Shown here piece after piece: positions 36,435 through 44,827 of a DNA stretch of 64,000 nt (within the stretch, counting starts at the first letter, position 1; the number at the start of each line of letters is the position of its first letter). Under the pieces are notes generated by a model that was not told where the DNA came from, ran no database searches, and saw only the letters and a program-made list of their open reading frames with translations. The translations under genes and the position numbers were made by a program. The stretch comes from Candidatus Jettenia sp. AMX2 (lineage in GTDB: Bacteria; Planctomycetota; Brocadiia; Brocadiales; Brocadiaceae): the NCBI GenBank assembly GCA_030583665.1, contig CP129469.1, positions 1-64,000 of the forward strand, read 5' to 3'.

Positions 36435-37675
36435 TTACAGCTTTTGACTTTTATATTGTCTTGTAAATTGATCTACTGTCCTTTTTTCTTCATCTGTTGT
36501 ATAGACATCCCCATTTTCTTTTATAATTTTTTCGTAAAGTGCATCTATATCTAAATATTTAGCAACTTCATTAACATCTAAAGAAGTTCCTTCTGTTTCA
36601 GTACTTACAAATCTGAAAATAAAACAACTTAAAATTTTACCAATATACTTCGAGTTTCTATTTAACATATTATTTACATATTTTGCGCATGTGCACTCTT
36701 TAGGATCTACCTTTTCTTCCTCAGCACATATATCCCATAATCCCCTAAGAACATAACAAGGTTCGCTTGTTTTAAAAAAATCAGCATTGATTTCAATAAA
36801 ATTTTTCTTGAATCTGTCTACAAGGGCTTTCCGGACGTTTGGCAGTATGTTCCATTTTTCATTTCGATAACGCCTTTGTTCCTGAGTACAGAAAATATAT
36901 ACACCCGAAGCAAAATCAAGATTATTAGTATGTAGCATGATCTCCTCCAAAATAGCCTGTATTTCATTTTTCTCTATCTTAACCCTTAATAAATCTATGA
37001 TAAGATTAAGAGCCTTGTAAAATTCCGCATCAAACCTGCTTCCTGCATAATTCTTTGAAAAAATTGAAGAGTTTTTATAGATACCGCGAATCAATGATGG
37101 TGTAATTTCTGGAGAAATTTTATTTTCAAATGAATTTAACTTTGTTAGTAATTCAATCAGTTTATCCTGTTGTTTAAAACGATTAAATGTTTCAGTTATT
37201 GATTCTGCTAATTTTTCAGGCGGTGTCCTATTCCAAAATGATGTGATTTGATTAATTAGCGCATCTGGTAGTTCTTGGTCAGGCACTCTTAATGTAAAAT
37301 ATTTTAAGAAAGATGAAGAATAAATACGTCCCTCCTGCCTTGCAATATTCCTTTCACTAAAACGGTTATATAATTTAAACGCATTATCAATAATAGGAAA
37401 TAATATACCCAAGAGGTTTATAAATACTTCTTTTAGGGATTGGTTACACAATAGTTGTTCAACATGTTCTCTGATAATCTTTAATTTTTCTTGATCATTT
37501 TCGATATTCCGCCATAAAAGAGGATTAAAATCTCTTTCATAGTTACATTTTTTATAAACATAAAACCACCAATTTTCGTAAATATCGTCATATAAAAATG
37601 GTGCAAAAACCTTTATTATTTCCAAAATTGTAAAATCTAACAAATGAACTTCATCAACCACAGGTGGGAGACTAG
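36435..37675 (-). pseudogene. Probable KAP-family P-loop NTPase, C-terminal fragment
   Basis: A 408-residue frame is open to the edge of IS1380 copy 2, so its N terminus is missing. The start region VDEVHLLDFTILEIIKVFAP resembles the segment just after the NTPase core in KAP NTPases, and the alpha-helical remainder (LLWRNIENDQEKLKIIREH..., LDVNEVAKYLDIDALYEKII) fits that family's tail. No Walker motif remains. KAP proteins are membrane-linked NTPases often found in defence islands. The assignment rests on the first 30 residues and is tentative. The missing half is not visible on the other side of the IS. Confidence 0.5.
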
Positions 37676-39559
37676 ACCTAAAACAAGCGAGGTTTTATAA
37701 ACCTCGCCTCTTATCACTGTTTTAATCGGTAATGGGTACTATTATTTGTATTATTTTTTCTACTCTCGATACTTTTTTTCATTTTAATCGGCATCAAGAC
37801 TCCACTCACAAGAAAAATACCCTTATCGGAAAATAAAATCGGGGATGATCGCAAAGTGATAAGGTACCGCTCCCGTTCCCGCTTCATTTCCTGCATCTTT
37901 TATCACCTATATCTGTTATTCTCTCATGCACATCTTCAGCCTACGGATCCGCTCCCACGTGGCAAAGAAATCCTTCAGCCAGTCATTATATCTAAGGATT
38001 CGGTATACGATCTTCCTCCCCGTTTTCAGGATTTGACAGGGAAGTAAAATCAGGGTATTCAGAAACCGTCGAAATTCCATCTTCTGTACCTGCATTCCCC
38101 TCACCGCGTTGGGCATCAACAACCCAAACCATGACTTTAAATTCCACGCCAGCGCTGCCATGACCATATACGCCCAGTTGCTCTCCAAATCCCTTACCGG
38201 CATCTTCATCGCATTTACACCGTTCTTCAACTGCTCTACCACATTCTCCTGATCACAGCGCCCGTTTGCCAACTCCACCAATTCCTCTGCCGTCATATCC
38301 CGCCGGGTAGTAATGTAAAAAAAGTATCGTATATCATCAAGCAACACCTTCTCGCCCTTTTCTACACTCAGGTTTTTCATCAGCACAATTACCCGATAGC
38401 TCTGTTTACACTTCATTGGCCGATACTCAAACTCCGACACATGCTCACTCGCCAAACGAATATCCTTATATTCTCGTTCCTTCACGATCCGCTCTTTTAC
38501 CTTTTCCGGCTTGCTTCTCTCCTTGGTCTTTACCCTATATTTCGGTTTACGGCTTAACACCCTCCATGCTTTCCCCGGTAACTCCTCTGCATGTCTTACC
38601 AGAACCTTATGTGCATCCATCCCAAAAACAAAGTCTACCTCCCGTGACCACCGATCAAAATTCTCCGTCAGCGAAAAGTCCGTGTCTCCTCTCACACATA
38701 TCCGCCTGGCATACGGCTTCACCAATCCTATCGCACGGTCTACCCACTCCACACACCCATCATGGCTCGGCTTGTTACCAGGTCTATTTACCAGATACAA
38801 CACCTCTTTCGTATTCCACAACGATATGATTAACGGTGCATATCCCCATATCCCTTTGTACGATATGTCCATCCCCTCTTTACATCCACCATATGTCTTC
38901 GCTATCGTACCGTCTATATCAACCAGCGCTTCTTCAAGGATCTCCTTTCTCGCTTCTTTCCATACACGAAGCCGACCTGTATTGATGCACTCCATCAGCT
39001 TTAGAATATCTTCTCTCCTGAACCGCCGGGTAAAATCTCGGGCTGTCGTCGGGTCTGGTATCCTCTGCGCTCCCACTGCGTTCAGATACCCCTCATCCTG
39101 ACGATTCAGCTCTATATCCTCTAATCGTATATTCCCTGAAAGAACATTATACGCTATGTTCAATACATGATCTGATTCATGGTAGGGCATGTGCATCTTC
39201 AACAATTCAAGTTTCTCGTCAATCTCTTTTACTAACCCGCATTTTAGCACCATCTGATGGATTGCTCCTATCCCTCCACAGTTTATTGCCTGGTTCCTTT
39301 CTGCTATCTCGTAATGAATGTTCCTCGCTCTGAACATCGGTCGGTCTTGCTCTTCCCACTGCTTCCGCCCCAGTCGCCTTTCGATTTTTTGTTTCCTTCT
39401 GCTGAGTATTTTGTTATACTTCTGTTCTGATTTTTTGCTCATCTGAAATGCCCCTTTTTCTGGTTGTTGGTTTTTTTGCAAATCCCATTTTAACCAGTAA
39501 ATTCGGGCATTTCAACCAACTTCACCTCTCTCGGTAAAAAAATCACGCTTGGATAAGGA
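37676..39559 (-). mobile_element. IS1380-family insertion sequence, copy 2 (inverted)
   Basis: This 1884-bp element is flanked by CTAG at 37672-37675 and 39560-39563. It is essentially identical to copy 1 but in opposite orientation. It cuts the KAP-like gene. Because both copies have CTAG on each side, they look like two separate insertions. Confidence 0.9.
37916..39442 (-). CDS. IS1380-family transposase, copy 2
   Basis: The protein is identical to copy 1 except for Arg in place of Gly in the conserved TTAGDF segment, from one base change. The changed residue is next to a conserved Asp, so this copy may be less active. The start is taken at 39442, by analogy with copy 1. All other catalytic motifs are present. 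Confidence 0.9.
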   Translation of the reverse strand: MSKKSEQKYNKILSRRKQKIERRLGRKQWEEQDRPMFRARNIHYEIAERNQAINCGGIGAIHQMVLKCGLVKEIDEKLELLKMHMPYHESDHVLNIAYNVLSGNIRLEDIELNRQDEGYLNAVGAQRIPDPTTARDFTRRFRREDILKLMECINTGRLRVWKEARKEILEEALVDIDGTIAKTYGGCKEGMDISYKGIWGYAPLIISLWNTKEVLYLVNRPGNKPSHDGCVEWVDRAIGLVKPYARRICVRGDTDFSLTENFDRWSREVDFVFGMDAHKVLVRHAEELPGKAWRVLSRKPKYRVKTKERSKPEKVKERIVKEREYKDIRLASEHVSEFEYRPMKCKQSYRVIVLMKNLSVEKGEKVLLDDIRYFFYITTRRDMTAEELVELANGRCDQENVVEQLKNGVNAMKMPVRDLESNWAYMVMAALAWNLKSWFGLLMPNAVRGMQVQKMEFRRFLNTLILLPCQILKTGRKIVYRILRYNDWLKDFFATWERIRRLKMCMRE

Positions 39560-39595
39560 CTAGTGGTGAAACCTAATGGTATTTTTTAAAGAATC

Positions 39596-39955
39596 ATGAT
39601 TCGTGTAACAAACTTAAATAAGGAAATACTCAAGCAGGCGGCTGAAAGAGTCGGTAACAACATTACTAACAGGTTTTCAAAATTGTCAGCCTGGCTGAGC
39701 GGAGATTGCTGCCCAATTGTAAAGCAGCTAGCTGAATTTGTCAGGGCAGTGCATATACCTTTTGGATATTTCATTCTCGACAAGTTGCCGGAATTAAAAA
39801 CAGGTGTCCCTCCTTTCCATACCGAAGAAGCCCTTCCAACTGAAAATTACAGCGATAATTCAGGGATAGCATCCGCATAATCCAAGACCGTCAGGAATGG
39901 CTCCAAGAATATCTGTTGTATGAAGGAGTGACATCGTTTCCGTTAGATCAACCCT
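39596..39955 (+). pseudogene. XRE-ImmA/IrrE-type regulator, frameshifted N-terminal remnant
   Basis: The N-terminal 78 residues (ILKQAAERVGNNITNRF, KLSAWLSGDCCPIVKQLAEF, VHIPFGYFILDKLPELKTGV) match the HTH part of XRE-ImmA/IrrE proteins. The first frame stops at 39880. Another frame continues the family sequence from about 39862 as SIRIIQDRQEWLQEYLLYEG to 39955, where a REP supplies the stop. The metallopeptidase domain is absent. This is a decayed gene next to IS1380 copy 2. Confidence 0.7.
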
Positions 39956-39964
39956 GACAGGGTT
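39950..39964. repeat. Single REP at the break of the XRE-ImmA remnant
   Basis: AACCCTGACAGGGTT. It ends the readable part of the remnant and supplies its stop codon (CCCTGA). Confidence 0.85.
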
Positions 39965-40082
39965 AAAAGCTTCCGTAATGCGTTTTCACGTTGTCCGTGT
40001 TGAATTTTCTATGAATCACAAATTAAGAGCCTGTTGAGTATATACTGAATGTAAATTTTCAACGATACATCCTTTCCCCACT

Positions 40083-40127
40083 TCCGTGAGGACAGGTTGC
40101 ATGAGGACAAGTTCCGTGGAGACAGGG
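40083..40127. repeat. Three imperfect 15-bp tandem units
   Basis: TCCGTGAGGACAGGT, TGCATGAGGACAAGT and TCCGTGGAGACAGGG follow each other without spacing. They lie just before the methylase tail remnant. Confidence 0.6.
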
Positions 40128-40290
40128 CAATTACAAAAGACTTGGAATACTTGCCCCGTTAGACAGGCATGTCCGTTTTCTGAAGGGGAAAGCCAAAGTC
40201 CACGATCTGGAAAGGCAGATTGACCAGATGGTATACAAACTCTATGACCTCACAGCAGAGGAGATTGCAATTGTGGAAGGGAAGGAATAA
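40105..40290 (+). pseudogene. Methylase C-terminal tail remnant
   Basis: An open stretch of about 61 codons ends LERQIDQMVYKLYDLTAEEI and AIVEGKE before TAA at 40288-40290. This is the normal C terminus of Eco57I-like methylases and has the same orientation as the truncated methylase that ends at 31100. It may be that gene's own 3' end, displaced by about 9 kb of insertions and rearrangement. Confidence 0.7.
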
Positions 40291-40357
40291 AGATAATAAC
40301 GATCAGGCATCCACATCTTATAGTTATCGCCAATATTACAAATGTTCGGTGAAATCG

Positions 40358-41395
40358 CTAACGGGAAACGAAAACAGGAATGTTGTAAAGGTATTGATGA
40401 ATCATTTCCGGATGGAATGCCAGATGATCAGGTCGATTGTAATGCCAGTGCTGTCCGTCGGGGACATGATGGTCCAGATAAGGCCATTTACGGAAGGGGT
40501 CTACTCCTAATGCCTGAATGAGTTTCTTATTGTTCATAGTAACATTCCCTGCCCGGGGTGGCATAGGCCCTGCTTCTTTACGCATACATCCCTTAAGAAG
40601 AGATGGATTATAACCTCCGATCTTGTTCACAATTTGTCCAATCTGATAAAGGCTGAGATGCCGGTGTGAACCAAGATGAAAGATACCGCTCATTTTATTT
40701 CCAAGGGTAAGTTCTGTAATCTTATTAAAATCCTCACAGTAAAACGGTGACCGTATTTCATCAAAATATAATGTGGCCGGATTGTTCTTTTTAAAACGTG
40801 ATGCTATCCAGTCTATTGCCCCTGCATGCCCGTTTACACTAATTCCCATTGGCAATGATATCCGGAAAATTGCTGCGGAAGGGTACCGGAGCATAACAAT
40901 CTCCTCTGCGATGGCCATCGTTTTGCCATAAACGGTGACAGGGGCTACCGGACACTCTTCCGTATAGAATCCCGATGTTTTCCCCGGAAATATCAGGTCG
41001 GTTGAAAGAAGGATGAGCCGTACATCATAGCCATCGATCATCTTTAGCACATTTAAAACTGATTGAACGTTTACACGGTATGCCAATATTGGATTCATTT
41101 CACAGGACTTGAGGGCGCAAGAACCTGCGCCATGCAAAACAGATCGAAACTGTTTTTTTCTCATAAGTGCAGCAAGCCCTTTTGTATCTTCCATATCTAA
41201 AGGAATAATACCTTCCTCACGAAGCGGCCAGTAACGAACAGGGCGAATGCCGGTAACGTAGCCCGGGTATTTTGAATAAAAATATTGAAAAGCGCTGTAC
41301 CCCGGAACACCTGTTACCCCGGTAATCAAAAGAGGTAAAAATGATGGTAAGGACATAGGGTTTTCTATTAAAATAATGCGTACTGTATTTAACAT
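40358..41395 (-). CDS. RmlD-like NAD(P)-dependent sugar-nucleotide reductase/epimerase
   Basis: This 345-residue short-chain-dehydrogenase-fold protein has a glycine motif LLITGVTGVPGYSAF near residue 25, STDLIFPGKTSGFYTEECPV and VTVYGKTMAIAEE. The fold and order match dTDP-4-dehydrorhamnose reductase (RmlD) and SAM beta-regulatory proteins. The catalytic YxxxK is altered: the residue four after Tyr is Met (YGKTM), and the Lys lies two after Tyr. Activity may therefore be lost or changed. The start may be ATG 41356 (MSLPSFLPLLITG) rather than 41395; no ribosome site favours either. Confidence 0.75.
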   Translation of the reverse strand: MLNTVRIILIENPMSLPSFLPLLITGVTGVPGYSAFQYFYSKYPGYVTGIRPVRYWPLREEGIIPLDMEDTKGLAALMRKKQFRSVLHGAGSCALKSCEMNPILAYRVNVQSVLNVLKMIDGYDVRLILLSTDLIFPGKTSGFYTEECPVAPVTVYGKTMAIAEEIVMLRYPSAAIFRISLPMGISVNGHAGAIDWIASRFKKNNPATLYFDEIRSPFYCEDFNKITELTLGNKMSGIFHLGSHRHLSLYQIGQIVNKIGGYNPSLLKGCMRKEAGPMPPRAGNVTMNNKKLIQALGVDPFRKWPYLDHHVPDGQHWHYNRPDHLAFHPEMIHQYLYNIPVFVSR

Positions 41396-41858
41396 AAAGA
41401 AATAAATAAAGCGAAATTCTACCGTGCCAGAGAAAACTTGTAAATAGTAAAGATGCAGGTAAGGATAAGTTTATTACAGGGGTATTCGGTAAATAAAATA
41501 TATGACTTTTTACATTAATAGTATCTAACGGATGAGACCGGACAGGATATGGTTAACCTTGTTTCTTTGGTTTGTATACAGGTATATGGGACATAATAAA
41601 TCCAGAAAAAAATGTCATTGCGAGGAGTGAAGCGGTTGCGAGGAGCGAAAGCTACGAAGCAAACTCGGAGACTGCTTCGCTAACGCTCGCAGCAGGCTCC
41701 GCAATCTCATGGTCATGGGGGAGGGATTGCTTCAGGCTTCGCCTTCGCAATGACGGTTGCGGAAGGAGGGGATTGCTTCGGAAAAGACCCTCGCAATGAC
41801 CGGTGGAACAGGCTATGGCAGCCTACATAAAAAAGAGTTTTAACACCACGAAGTACCT

Positions 41859-41930
41859 GGCGCGGCCTTTGGCCGCAACCAAATTCGAAATACGAATATC
41901 GAAATGTAAAACAATTTCAAATGACAAAAT
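41859..41930 (+). repeat. Interspersed repeat family D, copy 1
   Basis: The copy starts GGCGCGGCCTTTGGCCGC (a GCGGCC-TTT-GGCCGC hairpin) and continues AACCAAATTCGAAATACG to CAATTTCAAATGACAAA. Other copies are at 56688-56758 and 57988-58050. In the 56688 copy the hairpin is GCGGC-TTTTT-GCCGC, so pairing is kept. Confidence 0.8.
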
Positions 41931-42109
41931 ACTTAATGCCCAAAACTTTACGTAAGCCTTATCTGGTCATTGCCTTACGGTTATGTATGTTGAAAAACAC
42001 GCAAAAAAACAAGTTGTTGATGGATAGAGTAGTACGAAGGCCACGAAGAAAAAGATGAGAAAACAAGTCTATAAAATCCTGTCCTTCTTCGTGTTAAAAA
42101 CAATTTCAA

Positions 42110-42235
42110 TGTAGGGTGGACACTGCCCACCAAATAAGACCGTTTCTGTCATTGTGAACGTAAGCGAAGCGTCTTTACTGACCGGCGGGATAGTTTTCCC
42201 GCCGATTGAAAACATGTTTGGTTTGCTACTTTGAG
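42110..42235 (+). repeat. Interspersed repeat family C, copy 2
   Basis: This matches 17625-17751. It contains CGGCGGGA-TAGTTT-TCCCGCCG, a perfect 8-bp stem. It ends 20 bases before the glycosylase start. Confidence 0.75.
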
Positions 42236-42254
42236 AACCATAAAAAGGTGCACC

Positions 42255-43094
42255 TTGCCTAAAATTAAAGTAAAAGATTTTAATCTCGAATATACACTCT
42301 TCTGCGGCCAGGTATTCCGGGTATCTCAAGCAGAAGATTGGTACTATATTATCACGAGAGACCGTATATTTAAAATTCGCCAATTTTCTGATTATTTAGA
42401 GTTTCACGGGATTGATAAAGAGTTTTTGGTACATTATCTTGCCCTTGATGAGCCATATTCTGATATACTGGGTGAGATAAACAAGGATCCCTGCATTGAT
42501 GCTGCTATCAGGAGATATCATGGCCTGAGAATTATACGGCAGGATCCCTGGGAATGTTTCATATCGTTTCTTTGTTCCTCAGCAGCAAATATCCCTAAGA
42601 TACAGTTGAATCTTGAACTGTTATCAAAAATCTTCGGGAAAAGGATTTGTTTAAATGAATATGAAGGGTATGCATTTCCCAATCCGGGCGGCCTGAATAA
42701 CTATGAAAATATCCTGATGGCAAAGACGGGCTTCCGTGCAAAATTCATTCTGTCGGCCAATAGACTTGTGAGTGAGGAATTTTTACTATCATTAAGGAAA
42801 CTCCCATATTCAGAGGCAAAGAAGGCTTTGAAAAATGTTCCGGGGATTGGAGATAAAATCGCCGATTGTATCCTTCTTTTTTCCCTTGGTTTTACCGGGG
42901 CGTTCCCTGTCGATACCTGGATGAAAAAAATACTTCAAAAACTTTACTTCGGGAACAGGGTAGTATCAAATAGACTACTGAGTGATTTTGGAATAGGGTA
43001 TTTTGGTAAATATGCCGGATATGCCCAGCAATTTCTTTATCTTTTTGCGCGGGAATCCGGTTTGGATAAGGTATCATTCCCAATTGAGAGATGA
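42255..43094 (+). CDS. 8-oxoguanine DNA glycosylase/AP lyase (OGG1-type)
   Basis: This base-excision repair enzyme removes 8-oxoguanine. It has an N-terminal OGG_N domain (LEYTLFCGQVFRVSQAEDWYY) and the HhH-GPD core with VPGIGDKIADCILLFSL, whose Lys is the Schiff-base nucleophile, then GAFPVDTWMKKIL with the catalytic Asp. QDPWECFISFLCSSAANIPK is also typical. TTG 42255 (MPKIKVKDF) is preferred since AAAGG lies about 8 bases upstream, while the longer TTG at 42231 falls in a repeat. The length, about 279 residues, fits. Confidence 0.88.
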   Translation: MPKIKVKDFNLEYTLFCGQVFRVSQAEDWYYIITRDRIFKIRQFSDYLEFHGIDKEFLVHYLALDEPYSDILGEINKDPCIDAAIRRYHGLRIIRQDPWECFISFLCSSAANIPKIQLNLELLSKIFGKRICLNEYEGYAFPNPGGLNNYENILMAKTGFRAKFILSANRLVSEEFLLSLRKLPYSEAKKALKNVPGIGDKIADCILLFSLGFTGAFPVDTWMKKILQKLYFGNRVVSNRLLSDFGIGYFGKYAGYAQQFLYLFARESGLDKVSFPIER

Positions 43095-43129
43095 ATACCC
43101 GTGTATCTGCACGGTTTCATTTTACGCAG

Positions 43130-44335
43130 CTATGTCATACTGTATACGGAAGGTTTGAGCAATGCCTGGGCAAAATCATATCCAAAGATGGAGCATTTTT
43201 TCAGATCTTCCTCTTTGGGTGTAAGCACAACTTTTAAAGGAGGTTGTATAACCTTGAGCTTCAGACCTTTTAGCCGGTCTTCCATCAGTTTTGTTGCCTC
43301 TCCGCTCCAACCGTAGGTTCCAAATGTGGCAAATCTCTTGTCTTTCGTATTAACACTAAACATGATATTGATAATATCCCATATCGGCCGTATTGCATCG
43401 CCATTGATGGTGGATGAACCAAACAGCATGCCGTCACAGGATTCAATTTCACATCGCATATTTTCCGGGGATACGTTGGCAGCATCGTAGAGCTTGACTT
43501 CGGTATTCACCTTTGATATACCATTCGCTATTGCCTCAGCCATTCTTTTTGTGTTTCCGTACATGGAGACATAAAAGATTACAATCTGTTTTATGCCGGG
43601 GTCCTTTCTCGGAGTGCTCCAGTCTTCGTATGCTTTCATATATTTCCATGGATCCGTCCTGAGAATGGGGCCATGACTTGGTGCAATTACCTGGATGTCG
43701 AGATTTTTAATCTTTTCGATTGCCTCGAGTATTTTTTTTCTGTAAGGTCCCATGATATGCTCGTAATAATGCTGAAAGTCAGACATAAAATCATCAACCC
43801 TGTCATCAAAGAGACGTTCATCACAAAAGTGGGTTGCAAACCCATCACAAGGGAAAAGGATTCGGTCTTCCTCCAGATAGGTAAACATCGTATCAGGCCA
43901 GTGCCAGAAGGGGGCATGGATAAATTTTAATTGTTTATTACCCAGGCTGATGGTTTCTCCGTCCTCAACCAGCTTTCCTTTAAAATCCTTATGGAGGATA
44001 TTTTTGAGAAGATATGCCGCTGTTCTTGTTGACAGGATTTTGGCATTGGGGGTCTCTTTCAGCAAATCAGCCAGCGCACCGGAATGGTCCATCTCGGTAT
44101 GGTTAACAACGATGTACTGTATATCTTCCAGGTCTATTAACGATTTGAGTTTCTCTATATGTTCTTTGGTAAATTTTTGATGGACAGAGTCAATGAGCGT
44201 GGGTTTGTCAGCCTTGATGAGGTAAGAATTATATGTGGTTCCAAAACGTGTGGGAAAGATCACATCAAAGACCCTCAGTGTTGCACTTAGTACTCCGACC
44301 CAGTGGATATTTTTTTTGATTTCTAATGTCTGCAT
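43130..44335 (-). CDS. fprA: FprA-type flavodiiron protein (A-type flavoprotein)
   Basis: Flavodiiron proteins reduce O2 or NO in anaerobes. The 401-residue product has the diiron beta-lactamase-like domain with HTEMDHSG (HxExDH), FWHWPDTMFTYLEEDRIL, DGFATHF and PSHGPILR, then a C-terminal flavodoxin domain with YVSMYGNTKRMAEAIANG. A strong GAGGTGATCC ribosome site precedes the ATG. It starts 6 bases after leuD on the same strand, so it ends the leuC-activase-leuD operon. Its presence in a Fe-S enzyme operon could protect oxygen-sensitive clusters; that is inference. Confidence 0.93.
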   Translation of the reverse strand: MQTLEIKKNIHWVGVLSATLRVFDVIFPTRFGTTYNSYLIKADKPTLIDSVHQKFTKEHIEKLKSLIDLEDIQYIVVNHTEMDHSGALADLLKETPNAKILSTRTAAYLLKNILHKDFKGKLVEDGETISLGNKQLKFIHAPFWHWPDTMFTYLEEDRILFPCDGFATHFCDERLFDDRVDDFMSDFQHYYEHIMGPYRKKILEAIEKIKNLDIQVIAPSHGPILRTDPWKYMKAYEDWSTPRKDPGIKQIVIFYVSMYGNTKRMAEAIANGISKVNTEVKLYDAANVSPENMRCEIESCDGMLFGSSTINGDAIRPIWDIINIMFSVNTKDKRFATFGTYGWSGEATKLMEDRLKGLKLKVIQPPLKVVLTPKEEDLKKCSIFGYDFAQALLKPSVYSMT

Positions 44336-44341
44336 AACGGA

Positions 44342-44827
44342 TCACCTCATTCTCATTTTTACAAAATTCATTAAACCACCCGCCTGGATAATCTCCTGCA
44401 TCTCCTGTGGGAACGGTTCAAATTTAAATTTTTTTTGTGAAGTATGATTAATAATTTCAGCGGTTGAAAGGCTGATTTCTACTTCATCACCTTCTTTTAT
44501 CTGTTCTGCAGCTTCTGGACATTCAAAAATAGGCAGGCCAATATTGATGGCATTCCTGAAGAAGATGCGTGCAAACGATTTTGCAATGACACAGGAAAGC
44601 CCCGCTGCCTTAATGGATATGGGCGCATGTTCACGTGAAGAACCGCAGCCGAAATTGTCTCCGGCCACAATAATATCGTCCTTTTTTGCCTTTTTCATAA
44701 AATCCGGATCGGCATCTTCCATACAGTGGATTGCCAATTCTTTGGTATCGGTAGTATTTAGATAACGCGCCGGGATAATTTCATCGGTATTGATATTATT
44801 CCCGAACTTCCAGCATTTACCTTTCAT
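44342..44827 (-). CDS. leuD: 3-isopropylmalate dehydratase small subunit (LeuD/aconitase swivel)
   Basis: This 161-residue small subunit of the archaeal/short type has FGNNINTDEIIPARYL, VAGDNFGCGSSREHAP (substrate-binding loop) and FFRNAINIGLPIF. With the LeuC-like large subunit it would isomerise 3-isopropylmalate in leucine synthesis. Homoaconitase or 2,3-dimethylmalate dehydratase are alternatives with the same size class. Its start overlaps the end of the activase gene by 11 bases. Confidence 0.88.
   Translation of the reverse strand: MKGKCWKFGNNINTDEIIPARYLNTTDTKELAIHCMEDADPDFMKKAKKDDIIVAGDNFGCGSSREHAPISIKAAGLSCVIAKSFARIFFRNAINIGLPIFECPEAAEQIKEGDEVEISLSTAEIINHTSQKKFKFEPFPQEMQEIIQAGGLMNFVKMRMR

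Larger units (their letters stand above)
41396..42254. other. Repeat-filled intergenic region
   Basis: There is no gene in about 860 bases. A cluster at 41610-41805 holds several copies of TCATTGCGAGGAGCGAAGC / GAAGCAATCTC-type repeats in both orientations. 41859-41930 is repeat family D, 41950-42060 a continuation shared with 58060-58160, and 42110-42235 repeat family C. Confidence 0.7.

Noticed and set aside
31097-39563. A composite transposon made of two IS1380 copies carrying a toxin-antitoxin cargo
   Set aside because: Each copy has its own CTAG on both sides, which points to two independent insertions. A composite would need only the outer duplication, and the inner edges would be arbitrary.
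40220-40510. A 96-codon plus-strand gene at the end of the defence island
   Set aside because: It overlaps the methylase tail in another frame and the 3' end of the RmlD-like gene, with no family resemblance.
41610-41805. CRISPR array in the repeat cluster
   Set aside because: The units are unevenly spaced, degenerate and in both orientations, with no unique spacers of constant length and no cas genes nearby.
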